Assembly: GCA_900551985.1 (NCBI GenBank)
Contig: URYG01000013.1
Location: 1 to 30,219 of the forward strand
DNA length: 30,219 bases
DNA from: an uncultured Prevotella sp.
GTDB lineage: Bacteria > Bacteroidota > Bacteroidia > Bacteroidales > Bacteroidaceae
Reading direction: 5' to 3'
Part shown: piece after piece, positions 1 through 6,982 of the stretch
Numbering within the stretch: position 1 is the first letter of the stretch
How the letters are laid out: the number at the start of each line of letters is the position of its first letter
Program-made: the position numbers and the translations under genes
Notes under the pieces: model-generated
Databases searched by the model: none
Told to the model about the DNA's origin: nothing
Seen by the model: only the letters and a program-made list of their open reading frames with translations

Positions 1-327
1 AAAATGCTTATTAGGGCGTTTCTGCGAGGTAATGATTTGAAAGCGTTTCTATTTCTCCAATCTGCGTTTTTCGCTTTTCCTCGTCTATGCCACTTAAAGC
101 CAACGACTGCCACAACCACTTGAAACTCAAAATAAAAGCATCATTCTGCTATTTCTTGCTTTTTTAGGCGTTATTTTCTATAAAAAATGCCCTCCTGTCT
201 TTCGGCAGAAGGGCACAAACTAATTATTCTCGTACAATTAGTTTTGTCAAATGAATAGTTGATATAGGTTAGAGTATGAATGAAGATCTATATTATTATA
301 TATCAACTTGAGTATGCGATGGAAGGC
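1..327. other. Non-coding left edge with 3' UTR of the leftward nag operon
   Basis: I see no convincing gene in this stretch; the open frames at the very left edge are short and look like nothing known. The right part (215-327) is the 3' untranslated region of the leftward nagB-type operon and leads into the terminator at 182-214. The first 180 bases are AT-rich with some T-tracts and no recognised motif. A gene that ends further left, outside the window, cannot be excluded. Confidence 0.5.
182..214 (-). terminator. Rho-independent terminator of the leftward ROK-nagB-deacetylase operon
   Basis: Read on the minus strand, positions 214 to 189 form an 11-base-pair stem (arms 204-214 and 189-199) with one mismatch, one G-T wobble and a 4-base loop. 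It is followed directly by ATTTTTTA (minus strand of 181-188). It lies about 115 bases downstream of the stop codon of the gene at 328-2319, so it fits the end of that operon. The plus-strand side has no T-run, so it should act in one direction only. Confidence 0.85.
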
Positions 328-2319
328 TTAGAGTGGAACGTACTCCACAAATGCTTCCATAGCCTCGTAGCAAGCCAGACCTAACTCATCATAGAGCTGG
401 GCGGTGCCACGGTTGCGGTCTTCTGCACGCTGCCAGAAGAGGCGCTCGTCGTTACCCAGGAATGGAGCACTCTCCATCTGTGACTGGTGCTTGAGGATAG
501 AGTTACGCTTTGCTCTCAACTCCTCAGGGCTCAATGGAACACACATCTCGATGTTCTCAATCTCCCATTCTGCCCAAGCGCCACGGTACATCCAGATGCG
601 GCAGTCCTTCAACCACTCTGCGCCAGCCTTCTTCTCCTCGTCGATGGCTGCGAGAACAGCGTCGGTACACTTCTTGTGAGTTCCGTGTGGGTCAGCCAAG
701 TCACCGGCAACATAGATCTGATGAGGCTTCACCTCCTGGAGCAATGCTCTAACGATCTCAACGTCCTTCTCTGTCATAGGCAACTTCTCAATCTTACCGC
801 TCTCATAGAATGGCAAGTCGAGGAAGTGAACGCGGTTCAGAGGAATCTCGTTGTATGTACAAGCTGTACGAGCCTCGCCACGACGAATCAAGCCCTTGAT
901 GGTCAGGATGTCACGGGTATCGAAGTCGCTCTCCTTCTTGTGTGCGAAGAACTCCTTGATTTCCTGGTATTTCTTAGAGATCACGCTGTCCTTAGAGTCA
1001 GCGAAGATCTGGTTGAAACCATTGATGAAGTGCATGAATCTTGTAACCTCCTCGTCGCCTACTGCGATATTACCGGATGTCTCGTAAGCTACATGTACCT
1101 CGTGCTTCTGCTGTACCAATCGGCGGATAGTACCACCCATAGAGATCACGTCATCGTCTGGGTGTGGAGAGAATACGATCACTCTCTTAGGGAATGGTTT
1201 CGCACGTTCAGGACGATAGGTATCGTCAGCGTTTGGCTTACCGCCTGGCCAGCCTGTGATGGTATGCTGCAAGTCGTTGAAGATCTTGATGTTTGCATTG
1301 TATGCAGAGCCGTAGAGAGCCAAGAGTTCGCTCAAACCATTCTCGTTGTAGTCCTTATTGGTCAACTTCAGGATAGGCTTGTGCAACTTCTGGCAGAGCC
1401 ATACCAATGCACTGCGTACCAACTTGTCTGTCCACTCGCAGTTTGTTACGAGCCAAGGATGCTTGATACGTGTCAGGTGAGAAGCAGCACTCAGGTCGAG
1501 AATTACGTTTGCATTAGGATGAGTCTGGAGGAAGCTGGCTGGCAATGTGTCAGTGATGTTTCCTTCTACAACCTTCTGCATGATGTCAGCCTTCTCGTCG
1601 CCCCATGCTGTGAGGTAAACGCTCTTGGCAGAGAGGAGGGTAGAGATACCCATGGTGAGAGAGCAAGGAGGAACCTGCTCGTTGGTGCCGAAGCTGTTCT
1701 CCATTTCCTCGCGGGAAGTATTGCCGATGAGGATCAGACGGGTGATAGACTGGATGCCGGAACCTGGTTCGTTGGCAGCGATATTACCCATTCTTCCGAT
1801 ACCGAGGAGAGCGATGTCGAGACCGCCGAAGGTCTTGATGCGCTTCTCGTAGAGGTGACATGCATCCTGCACAGCCTCCTGTGCCACACTGCCATCCAAT
1901 GTGAAGATGTTCTGTGGGTCGATGTCAACATGGTCGAGGAAACGCTCCTTCAACTGGTTGATGCTCTTCAGAGAACTTTCCTTCTGTACTGGATAGTACT
2001 CGTAAGCATTGAATACTACCACGTTTCTGAAACTGAGCTGCTTAGCCTCGCATCTTCTCTGCAATTCCTTGTAGATAGGTGTGAGCGACAAGCCTGTGCC
2101 CAATGCCATCACGTAATATCTGCCCTCGTGCTGAGCTGCCTTGATTTCCTTCTCTACTTGGTCAGCTACATGAGCTGCACCCTCCATGGAAGAGGCGAAG
2201 ATGTCGGTGTGAATTTTCTCCATTCTGGAGATCTCTGAGTACTCTACTGTAGTCTTTGGTTTGTAGTATGCCAATGGTACCTTGTTGAGTACAATTTCTG
2301 AACTAAGATTTAGTCTCAT
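328..2319 (-). CDS. NagB-like (degenerate) domain fused to PIG-L/LmbE N-acetylglucosamine deacetylase
   Basis: The protein has 663 residues and two domains. Residues about 35-290 have the fold pattern of glucosamine-6-phosphate deaminase. Residues about 378-600 are a PIG-L/LmbE zinc deacetylase, with HPDDD at 386-390 and DPHGTH at 543-548 as likely metal ligands. Aligned by eye to the neighbouring canonical NagB, the deaminase domain has lost three catalytic residues: Asp72 is Tyr106, Asp141 is Met177 and His143 is Asn179; only Glu148 (Glu184) remains. The deaminase reaction is therefore unlikely, and the active part is probably the deacetylase, acting on GlcNAc or GlcNAc-6-phosphate (inference). 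Proteins of this architecture are usually annotated simply as glucosamine-6-phosphate deaminase in Bacteroidota. No signal peptide is visible, so it is cytoplasmic. It is the last gene of a three-gene operon, 33 bases after nagB, and could replace a classical NagA, which is absent here. Confidence 0.85.
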   Translation of the reverse strand: MRLNLSSEIVLNKVPLAYYKPKTTVEYSEISRMEKIHTDIFASSMEGAAHVADQVEKEIKAAQHEGRYYVMALGTGLSLTPIYKELQRRCEAKQLSFRNVVVFNAYEYYPVQKESSLKSINQLKERFLDHVDIDPQNIFTLDGSVAQEAVQDACHLYEKRIKTFGGLDIALLGIGRMGNIAANEPGSGIQSITRLILIGNTSREEMENSFGTNEQVPPCSLTMGISTLLSAKSVYLTAWGDEKADIMQKVVEGNITDTLPASFLQTHPNANVILDLSAASHLTRIKHPWLVTNCEWTDKLVRSALVWLCQKLHKPILKLTNKDYNENGLSELLALYGSAYNANIKIFNDLQHTITGWPGGKPNADDTYRPERAKPFPKRVIVFSPHPDDDVISMGGTIRRLVQQKHEVHVAYETSGNIAVGDEEVTRFMHFINGFNQIFADSKDSVISKKYQEIKEFFAHKKESDFDTRDILTIKGLIRRGEARTACTYNEIPLNRVHFLDLPFYESGKIEKLPMTEKDVEIVRALLQEVKPHQIYVAGDLADPHGTHKKCTDAVLAAIDEEKKAGAEWLKDCRIWMYRGAWAEWEIENIEMCVPLSPEELRAKRNSILKHQSQMESAPFLGNDERLFWQRAEDRNRGTAQLYDELGLACYEAMEAFVEYVPL

Positions 2320-2352
2320 AGTTTCTTGTCTTTATAGTTATTACTTTGTTTT

Positions 2353-3144
2353 TTACAAGTTGTCTTTCTCGATGTCCTTGAAGTACTTGTAGGTGCTTAC
2401 CTTCAACTCGTCTGTAGCGCTCTCATCGCAAACGATGATACCGTGCTGGTGAGTCTGCAGTGCACTGATAGTCCAAGCCTGAGTTACAGGACCTTCGATA
2501 GCTGCCTGGAGAGCACGAGCCTTGCTGTGACCATTGCAGAGAATCATCACTTCTCTAGCTGCCATAACGGTACCAACACCTACTGTGAGGGCTGTAGCTG
2601 GCACAGCGTTCATATCGCCACCGAAGAAACGAGAGTTAGCGATGCGGGTATCAGTAGTCAAAGTCTTCACGCGAGTACGGGAGTTGAGAGAAGAGAATGG
2701 CTCATTGAAGGCAATGTGACCATCAGGTCCGATACCACCGATGAAGAGGTCGATACCACCTGCTTCTGCAATCATCTCCTCGTAGTGAGCGCACTCAGCC
2801 TCGAGATCCTCAGCGTTACCATTGAGAATGTGGATATTCTCCTTAGGGCAATCGATGTGGTCGAAGAGGTTGTGAGCCATGAATGAATGATAGCTCTCTG
2901 GATGAGACTCTGGCAAACCTACGTATTCGTCCATGTTGAAAGTGAGTACATGCTTGAAAGAAACCTCACCAGCCTTGACAGCCTTTACGATTTCTGCATA
3001 CATACCAATAGGTGATGAACCTGTTGGCAAACCCAAAACGAATGGTTTCTCTGCTGTTGGTTGGAACGCCTTGATGGCCTCCACAACGTGACGAGCTGCC
3101 CAGCGAGCCAACTCATCGTAATTCTTTTCGATAATTACACGCAT
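2353..3144 (-). CDS. nagB: Glucosamine-6-phosphate deaminase
   Basis: Converts glucosamine-6-phosphate to fructose-6-phosphate and ammonia, the last step that feeds amino sugars (here from sialic acid) into glycolysis. The protein has 263 residues, close to the E. coli enzyme (266). The catalytic set is intact at the same numbering as E. coli: Asp72 in the NMDEY motif, and Asp141, His143 and Glu148 in the GPDGHIAFNEP motif. The phosphate-binding loop LPTGSSP lies at 39-45. It is cytoplasmic. It sits 61 bases after the ROK regulator gene and 33 bases before the NagB-like/deacetylase fusion, all on the minus strand, so the three are probably co-transcribed. The gap before it carries a 13-base direct repeat (3167-3179 and 3188-3200). 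Confidence 0.97.
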   Translation of the reverse strand: MRVIIEKNYDELARWAARHVVEAIKAFQPTAEKPFVLGLPTGSSPIGMYAEIVKAVKAGEVSFKHVLTFNMDEYVGLPESHPESYHSFMAHNLFDHIDCPKENIHILNGNAEDLEAECAHYEEMIAEAGGIDLFIGGIGPDGHIAFNEPFSSLNSRTRVKTLTTDTRIANSRFFGGDMNAVPATALTVGVGTVMAAREVMILCNGHSKARALQAAIEGPVTQAWTISALQTHQHGIIVCDESATDELKVSTYKYFKDIEKDNL

Positions 3145-3205
3145 AGTTGATATATGTTTATTTAGTTAATGTATTCTTATATATTAATAATGTATTCTTA
3201 ATCTA

Positions 3206-4402
3206 TTAATTGTTCAGGTACTTGCTTCTTGCCATGAGGCAAGCGCCTATCAGTCCTGCATGCTCTTTCAGGGTAGAGGCGGCAACCAGCGAATCCTCGT
3301 TCACCATATTGAGCGAGAACTTTTTGATGCCCATGCAGATAGGTTGGGTAAGATAAGCACCCGTTACCGAGAGGTCTCCTCCGATGACCAGCATCTCCGG
3401 ATTGAAGATGTTGATGATGCCGGCGAGATTGGTTCCCAGTTCCACAGCCACTTTCTGCAGGGTCTCGATGCTGAGTACGTCTTCTTTTTTAATGGCATCT
3501 AGGATATCCTGCAGGGTGAGTTCCTGGTGCTGGTTCTTCACCTTGTCGGACAGCACGGATGTTCCACCGTTCTCCAGAGCCTCTTTCATCTTGCGCAGCA
3601 ATGCCGATCCTGATGTTTCCGTTTCCATGCAACCTGTTTTTCCACAATGGCAGATGATGTCATTATTATAGATGTGCATGTGTCCGATTTCACCCGAGAA
3701 GCCTGATTTTCCGAGATAGAGCTTACCGTCGAAGATGATGCCGATACCGATGCCCCAGCTGATGTTCACGAAGATGATGTTTCTCAATCCCTTGCAGACT
3801 CCTTTCAGATATTCGCCGTAAGTCATGCAGCGGGTATCGTTGTCGATGCAGAAAGGCAGGTCGAGTCTTTCGGTCAGTGCTTCAGCCAGTGGCATTGCCG
3901 TGCAGGTGAAGTAATTATAGGCACAACCTGTTTCCGGGTTCACTCGTCCGCCGATACTCATGCAAGCCTTCTTGATCTGGCTTCTTTCGATGCCTGATCT
4001 CTGAATATATTCGTTGGTGAGGTGGATGAAACTGTCGAAGCATTCCGGGGTGTCCTGGTAGTCAAAGTGTATCAGTTCGGGTTCTGCCACCATGTTTCCA
4101 CAAAAATCACAGATGCCGAAGGTGAGACTTTGCTTTCCTGTATCTATGCCGAGAAAATATCCGGATGTTGCGATGAGGTCATAAATCTTTGGCGCTCTCT
4201 TCGAGTAATTGTCTTTCTTGCCTGTTACCTCAATCAAGCCATCCTCAATGAGCTCGTTCAGAGTCTTGGTGGTATATGGCACACTTACCCCCAAACTATT
4301 GGATAGTTCGGCGATAGTTTGCCCTCCATGTTCTATGAGCAAGTTCAAAAGAGCTGTCTTAGAGGCAGACCATTTAGTGTGAGGTATGATGCTTTTTGCC
4401 AT
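3206..4402 (-). CDS. ROK-family transcriptional repressor (NagC/Mlc-like)
   Basis: The protein has 398 residues. Residues about 12-72 form a winged helix-turn-helix (the stretch TIAELSNSLGVSVPYTTKTL carries the recognition region). Residues about 80-398 form a ROK sugar-binding domain, with GEIGHMHI (237-244) and the zinc motif CHCGKTGC (251-258). ROK proteins of this kind repress sugar catabolic genes and are released by a sugar or sugar phosphate; here the likely effector is ManNAc, GlcNAc or a phosphorylated form (inference). It is transcribed away from the nan transporter across a shared 356-base region that contains two 20-base inverted repeats, its probable operators, so autoregulation and control of both arms is likely. 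An aspartate is kept at the ROK kinase catalytic position (Asp189), so kinase activity cannot be ruled out, but the HTH domain argues for a regulator. Confidence 0.9.
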   Translation of the reverse strand: MAKSIIPHTKWSASKTALLNLLIEHGGQTIAELSNSLGVSVPYTTKTLNELIEDGLIEVTGKKDNYSKRAPKIYDLIATSGYFLGIDTGKQSLTFGICDFCGNMVAEPELIHFDYQDTPECFDSFIHLTNEYIQRSGIERSQIKKACMSIGGRVNPETGCAYNYFTCTAMPLAEALTERLDLPFCIDNDTRCMTYGEYLKGVCKGLRNIIFVNISWGIGIGIIFDGKLYLGKSGFSGEIGHMHIYNNDIICHCGKTGCMETETSGSALLRKMKEALENGGTSVLSDKVKNQHQELTLQDILDAIKKEDVLSIETLQKVAVELGTNLAGIINIFNPEMLVIGGDLSVTGAYLTQPICMGIKKFSLNMVNEDSLVAASTLKEHAGLIGACLMARSKYLNN

Positions 4403-4433
4403 ACAGATATTTCTTGTTTAAGTTTTTACGCTG

Positions 4434-4441
4434 CAAAGATA
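4434..4441 (-). promoter_or_regulatory. -7 element for the ROK-nagB operon
   Basis: The minus strand reads TATCTTTG, matching the Bacteroidota -7 consensus TAnnTTTG, 32 bases upstream of the ROK start codon. I do not see a good TTTG -33 box at the usual distance, which suggests a weak or activator-assisted promoter. TAAATAAA repeats (4440-4451) overlap its upstream edge, which would suit autorepression. Confidence 0.5.
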
Positions 4442-4648
4442 AATAAATAAATCCGTTTTTTTAATGTTTGTGAGTTAATTAATCTAAATTATTAGAATAA
4501 ACTTTGTTTTTCCCCTTTTTTAGGGGATGATTTAACTATTTTAGCCCGTGATTTTTAGCTTTTTAAAAAGCTTGATGAAAAGATAGGGTATCTACCGCCC
4601 TTTTTTATATATATAATAAGGTATAGGGGAGCGAAACGTAAGAATAAA

Positions 4649-4668
4649 TAAATAAACTAATTTATTTA
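4649..4668. promoter_or_regulatory. Candidate operator: perfect inverted repeat TAAATAAA-ctaa-TTTATTTA
   Basis: Two 8-base arms match perfectly around a 4-base spacer. The site lies 30 bases upstream of the transporter promoter's -33 box. NagC/Mlc-type ROK repressors are known to bind AT-rich inverted repeats of about this size, so the divergently encoded ROK protein is the obvious candidate ligand. The AT-rich setting makes chance palindromes fairly likely. Confidence 0.4.
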
Positions 4669-4675
4669 ACTTGAA

Positions 4676-4695
4676 TAATGAAAATTGATTCATTA
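4676..4695. promoter_or_regulatory. Candidate operator: perfect inverted repeat TAATGAA-aattga-TTCATTA
   Basis: Seven-base perfect arms around a 6-base spacer, ending 3 bases before the -33 box of the transporter promoter. Its centre is 27 bases from the centre of the neighbouring inverted repeat at 4649-4668. The position next to the -33 box would suit either an activator or a repressor; its sequence differs from the other repeat, so two different regulators are possible. Confidence 0.4.
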
Positions 4696-4698
4696 AAA

Positions 4699-4730
4699 TT
4701 TGGTTGGTATTAAAATAAGTTGTAAATTTG
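4699..4730 (+). promoter_or_regulatory. Promoter of the sialic acid utilisation operon
   Basis: TTTG at 4699-4702 and TAAATTTG at 4723-4730 match the Bacteroidota -33 (TTTG) and -7 (TAnnTTTG) elements with a 20-base spacer, which is within the usual range. Transcription should begin near 4735-4738, giving a leader of about 20-25 bases before the transporter start at 4759. No other complete promoter of this type was seen downstream until glnK, so it probably drives the whole nine-gene array. Confidence 0.75.
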
Positions 4731-4758
4731 CACCCGAATAACAAAACTAACAATCGAA

Positions 4759-5994
4759 ATGAAAAATAAAAAGTTTTATCCCTGGTTAGTTGTAGCGCTC
4801 CTCTGGGTGGTTGCTCTTCTCAACTATATGGATCGTCAGATGCTTTCCACTATGCAGGCCGCTATGAAGGTTGACATCGTGGAATTGCAGCAAGCTGAAG
4901 CCTTTGGCGCTTTGATGGCTGTCTTCCTTTGGATCTATGGTATTGTGAGTCCATTTGCCGGTATCGTAGCTGATAGGATCAGTCGAAAGAAATTAGTAGT
5001 AGGCAGTCTCTTTGTCTGGTCTCTGGTGACCTACCTGATGGGATATGCTTCCAGTTTTGATCAGCTTTACATGTTGAGAGCGTTGATGGGTATCAGTGAG
5101 GCACTTTACATCCCTTCTGCCTTGTCTCTCATTGCCGACTGGCATGAAGGAAAGTCAAGATCTCTGGCTATCGGTGTTCACATGACCGGTTTGTATGTAG
5201 GTCAGGCTATCGGAGGATTTGGTGCTACCGTGGCAGCAGCCTTCTCCTGGCACACCACATTCCACTGGTTCGGTATTCTCGGAATCGCTTATTCTGTCGT
5301 ATTGCTTCTGTTGTTGCACGATAAAGACAAGGATACTGCGAATATGGCAGTGGCTCAGCAGGAAAAGCCTGCAAAGGGCGGATTGTTCCAAGGCTTATCA
5401 GTTGTGCTTTCTACTTGGGCTTTCTGGGTGATTCTCTTCTATTTCGCAGTTCCTTCTCTTCCAGGTTGGGCTACCAAGAACTGGCTCCCGACATTGTTTG
5501 CAGAGAATCTGGGTGTACCTATGTCTGAGGCTGGTCCGATGTCAACCATCACCATTGCAGTTTCTTCCTTGATTGGTGTACTCTTTGGCGGTGTACTTTC
5601 CGATAAATGGGTTCACAGGAATATCCGTGGCCGCGTTTATACCAGTGCCATCGGTCTGGGAATGACGATTCCTGCTCTCTTCCTCCTGGGCTTCGGTCAC
5701 AGTGTGGTGGCGGTAGTAGGAGCTGGATTGCTCTTCGGTATCGGTTATGGTATGTTTGATGCCAACAATATGCCAATCCTCTGCCAGATTATCTCGGCTA
5801 AATACAGAGCAACAGCCTATGGTATCATGAATATGGTGGGCGTGTTTGCCGGAGCCATGGTTACCCAGATAATGGGTAAGTTCTCTGATGGCGGTAATCT
5901 GGGCTTGGCCTTTGCCGTATTGGGCGTGGTGGTTATCGCTGCATTGACACTTCAGTTGGTTTGTTTAAAGCCAAAGACTGATAACTTGGAATAA
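4759..5994 (+). CDS. nanT: MFS transporter, probable sialic acid permease
   Basis: The 411-residue protein is strongly hydrophobic, with about 12 predicted membrane helices and two halves typical of the major facilitator superfamily. The loop between helices 2 and 3 carries GIVADRISRKK (68-78), a good MFS motif A, and the second half has a related GGVLSDKW loop. It should import a sugar acid across the inner membrane with protons. The substrate is inferred from context: the lyase gene follows after 45 bases and the rest of the operon breaks down N-acetylneuraminate. Tannerella and Bacteroides nan loci also carry an MFS-type NanT. It is the promoter-proximal gene of the operon. A permease for another amino-sugar or sugar acid is the main alternative. 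Confidence 0.85.
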   Translation: MKNKKFYPWLVVALLWVVALLNYMDRQMLSTMQAAMKVDIVELQQAEAFGALMAVFLWIYGIVSPFAGIVADRISRKKLVVGSLFVWSLVTYLMGYASSFDQLYMLRALMGISEALYIPSALSLIADWHEGKSRSLAIGVHMTGLYVGQAIGGFGATVAAAFSWHTTFHWFGILGIAYSVVLLLLLHDKDKDTANMAVAQQEKPAKGGLFQGLSVVLSTWAFWVILFYFAVPSLPGWATKNWLPTLFAENLGVPMSEAGPMSTITIAVSSLIGVLFGGVLSDKWVHRNIRGRVYTSAIGLGMTIPALFLLGFGHSVVAVVGAGLLFGIGYGMFDANNMPILCQIISAKYRATAYGIMNMVGVFAGAMVTQIMGKFSDGGNLGLAFAVLGVVVIAALTLQLVCLKPKTDNLE

Positions 5995-6039
5995 AAAAGA
6001 AAAGGAAATTTTAACTAACTTACATTAATATATATAATT

Positions 6040-6957
6040 ATGGAAAAGATCATTGGACTTATCGATGCACCGTTTACTCCTTTTTATGCTAACGGTGATG
6101 TGAACTTGGAACCTATCGAGGCTTATGCCAAGATGCTTCAGAAGAACGGTCTGAAGGGTGTGTTTATCAATGGTTCATCAGGCGAGGGCTATATGTTGAC
6201 CACCGAGGAGAGAATGCTCCTTGCTGAGAGATGGGTAGCCGTAGCTCCAAAGGACTTCAAGATTATCGTTCATGTAGGCAGCTGCTGCCTCCGTGAGAGC
6301 CGTCGTCTGGCTGAGCACGCACAGAAGTTGGGTGTTTGGGGCATCGGTTCAATGGCTCCTCCATTCCCACATATCGGCCGCATCGAGGAACTGGTGAAGT
6401 ATTGCGAGGAGATTGCTTCTGCTGCTCCTGAACTTCCTTTCTACTACTATCATATTCCTGCATTCAATGGCGCTTACCTGCCAATGCTCGATCTGTTGAA
6501 GGCTGTAGATGGACGCATTCCTAACTTCGCTGGTATCAAATATACCTTCGAGAGCCTGTATGAGTACAACCAGTGCCGTCTCTACAAGAACGGTAAGTAC
6601 GATATACTCCACGGTCAGGATGAGACCATCCTCCCTAGCCTGGCTCAGGGCGGTGCACAGGGTGGTATCGGTGGTACAACCAACTACAATGGTAAGGAGT
6701 TGGTAGGCATCATCGAGGCTTGGAAGAACGGCGACATCGAGACAGCCCGTGAGAAGCAGAACTTCGCTCAGGAGGTTATCAACGTCATCTGCCACTACCG
6801 TGGTAACATCGTTGGCGGTAAGCGTATCATGAAGCTGATGGGCTTCGATCTGGGTCCAAACCGTACTCCATTCCGCAATATGACCGATGAGGAGGAGCAG
6901 GCAATGAAGAAAGAGTTGGAAGCTATCAACTTCTTCGAGCGTTGCAATCAGTTTTAA
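6040..6957 (+). CDS. nanA: N-acetylneuraminate lyase
   Basis: Cleaves N-acetylneuraminate to N-acetylmannosamine and pyruvate in the cytoplasm, as a class I aldolase of the DapA/NAL family. The 305-residue length is typical. Family residues are visible: the carboxylate-binding GSSGE loop at 45-49, a tyrosine in FYYYHIP (Tyr137), and the Schiff-base lysine Lys167 in FAGIKYTF. These sit close to Tyr137 and Lys165 of E. coli NanA. The gene lies between the transporter and an AGE-type epimerase, which confirms the sialic acid assignment over dihydrodipicolinate synthase or other family members. It is translated 45 bases after the transporter and 25 bases before the epimerase. Confidence 0.95.
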   Translation: MEKIIGLIDAPFTPFYANGDVNLEPIEAYAKMLQKNGLKGVFINGSSGEGYMLTTEERMLLAERWVAVAPKDFKIIVHVGSCCLRESRRLAEHAQKLGVWGIGSMAPPFPHIGRIEELVKYCEEIASAAPELPFYYYHIPAFNGAYLPMLDLLKAVDGRIPNFAGIKYTFESLYEYNQCRLYKNGKYDILHGQDETILPSLAQGGAQGGIGGTTNYNGKELVGIIEAWKNGDIETAREKQNFAQEVINVICHYRGNIVGGKRIMKLMGFDLGPNRTPFRNMTDEEEQAMKKELEAINFFERCNQF

Positions 6958-6982
6958 GTAAAATCCACTAGAACCAGTAAGA

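Larger units (their letters stand above)
4403..4758. promoter_or_regulatory. Divergent regulatory region of the nan locus
   Basis: This 356-base AT-rich gap separates the leftward ROK operon from the rightward sialic acid operon and holds no gene. It contains a -7 element for the ROK gene (4434-4441, minus strand) and a full promoter for the transporter (4699-4730). It also has two perfect inverted repeats of 20 bases (4649-4668 and 4676-4695), a 16-base perfect palindrome AGCTTTTTAAAAAGCT (4557-4572), a small stem CCCCT/AGGGG (4512-4526), and AGATA-GGG-TATCT (4581-4593). The octamer TAAATAAA recurs at the ROK promoter (4440-4451) and in the 4649-4668 palindrome. All are seen directly; their roles are inferred. 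Confidence 0.7.

Noticed and set aside
487..2238. Long plus-strand open frame (583 codons) opposite the NagB-like/deacetylase gene
   Set aside because: It is antisense to a gene with clear domain motifs, and its translation is Leu/Val/Cys-rich with no recognisable domain. Such shadows are common opposite genes with this codon bias.
3206..4402. ROK protein as the missing ManNAc/GlcNAc kinase
   Set aside because: It has a clear N-terminal winged helix-turn-helix and sits at the divergent promoter. The residual kinase-like aspartate is also kept in many ROK repressors, so the regulator call is preferred.
4512..4526. CCCCT-TTTTT-AGGGG stem as a terminator
   Set aside because: The stem is only 5 base pairs, has no T-run after it on either strand, and lies between divergent genes where no terminator is needed.
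6040..6957. nanA as dihydrodipicolinate synthase
   Set aside because: Same family, but the operon with sialidase, AGE epimerase and sialate esterase makes N-acetylneuraminate lyase far more likely.
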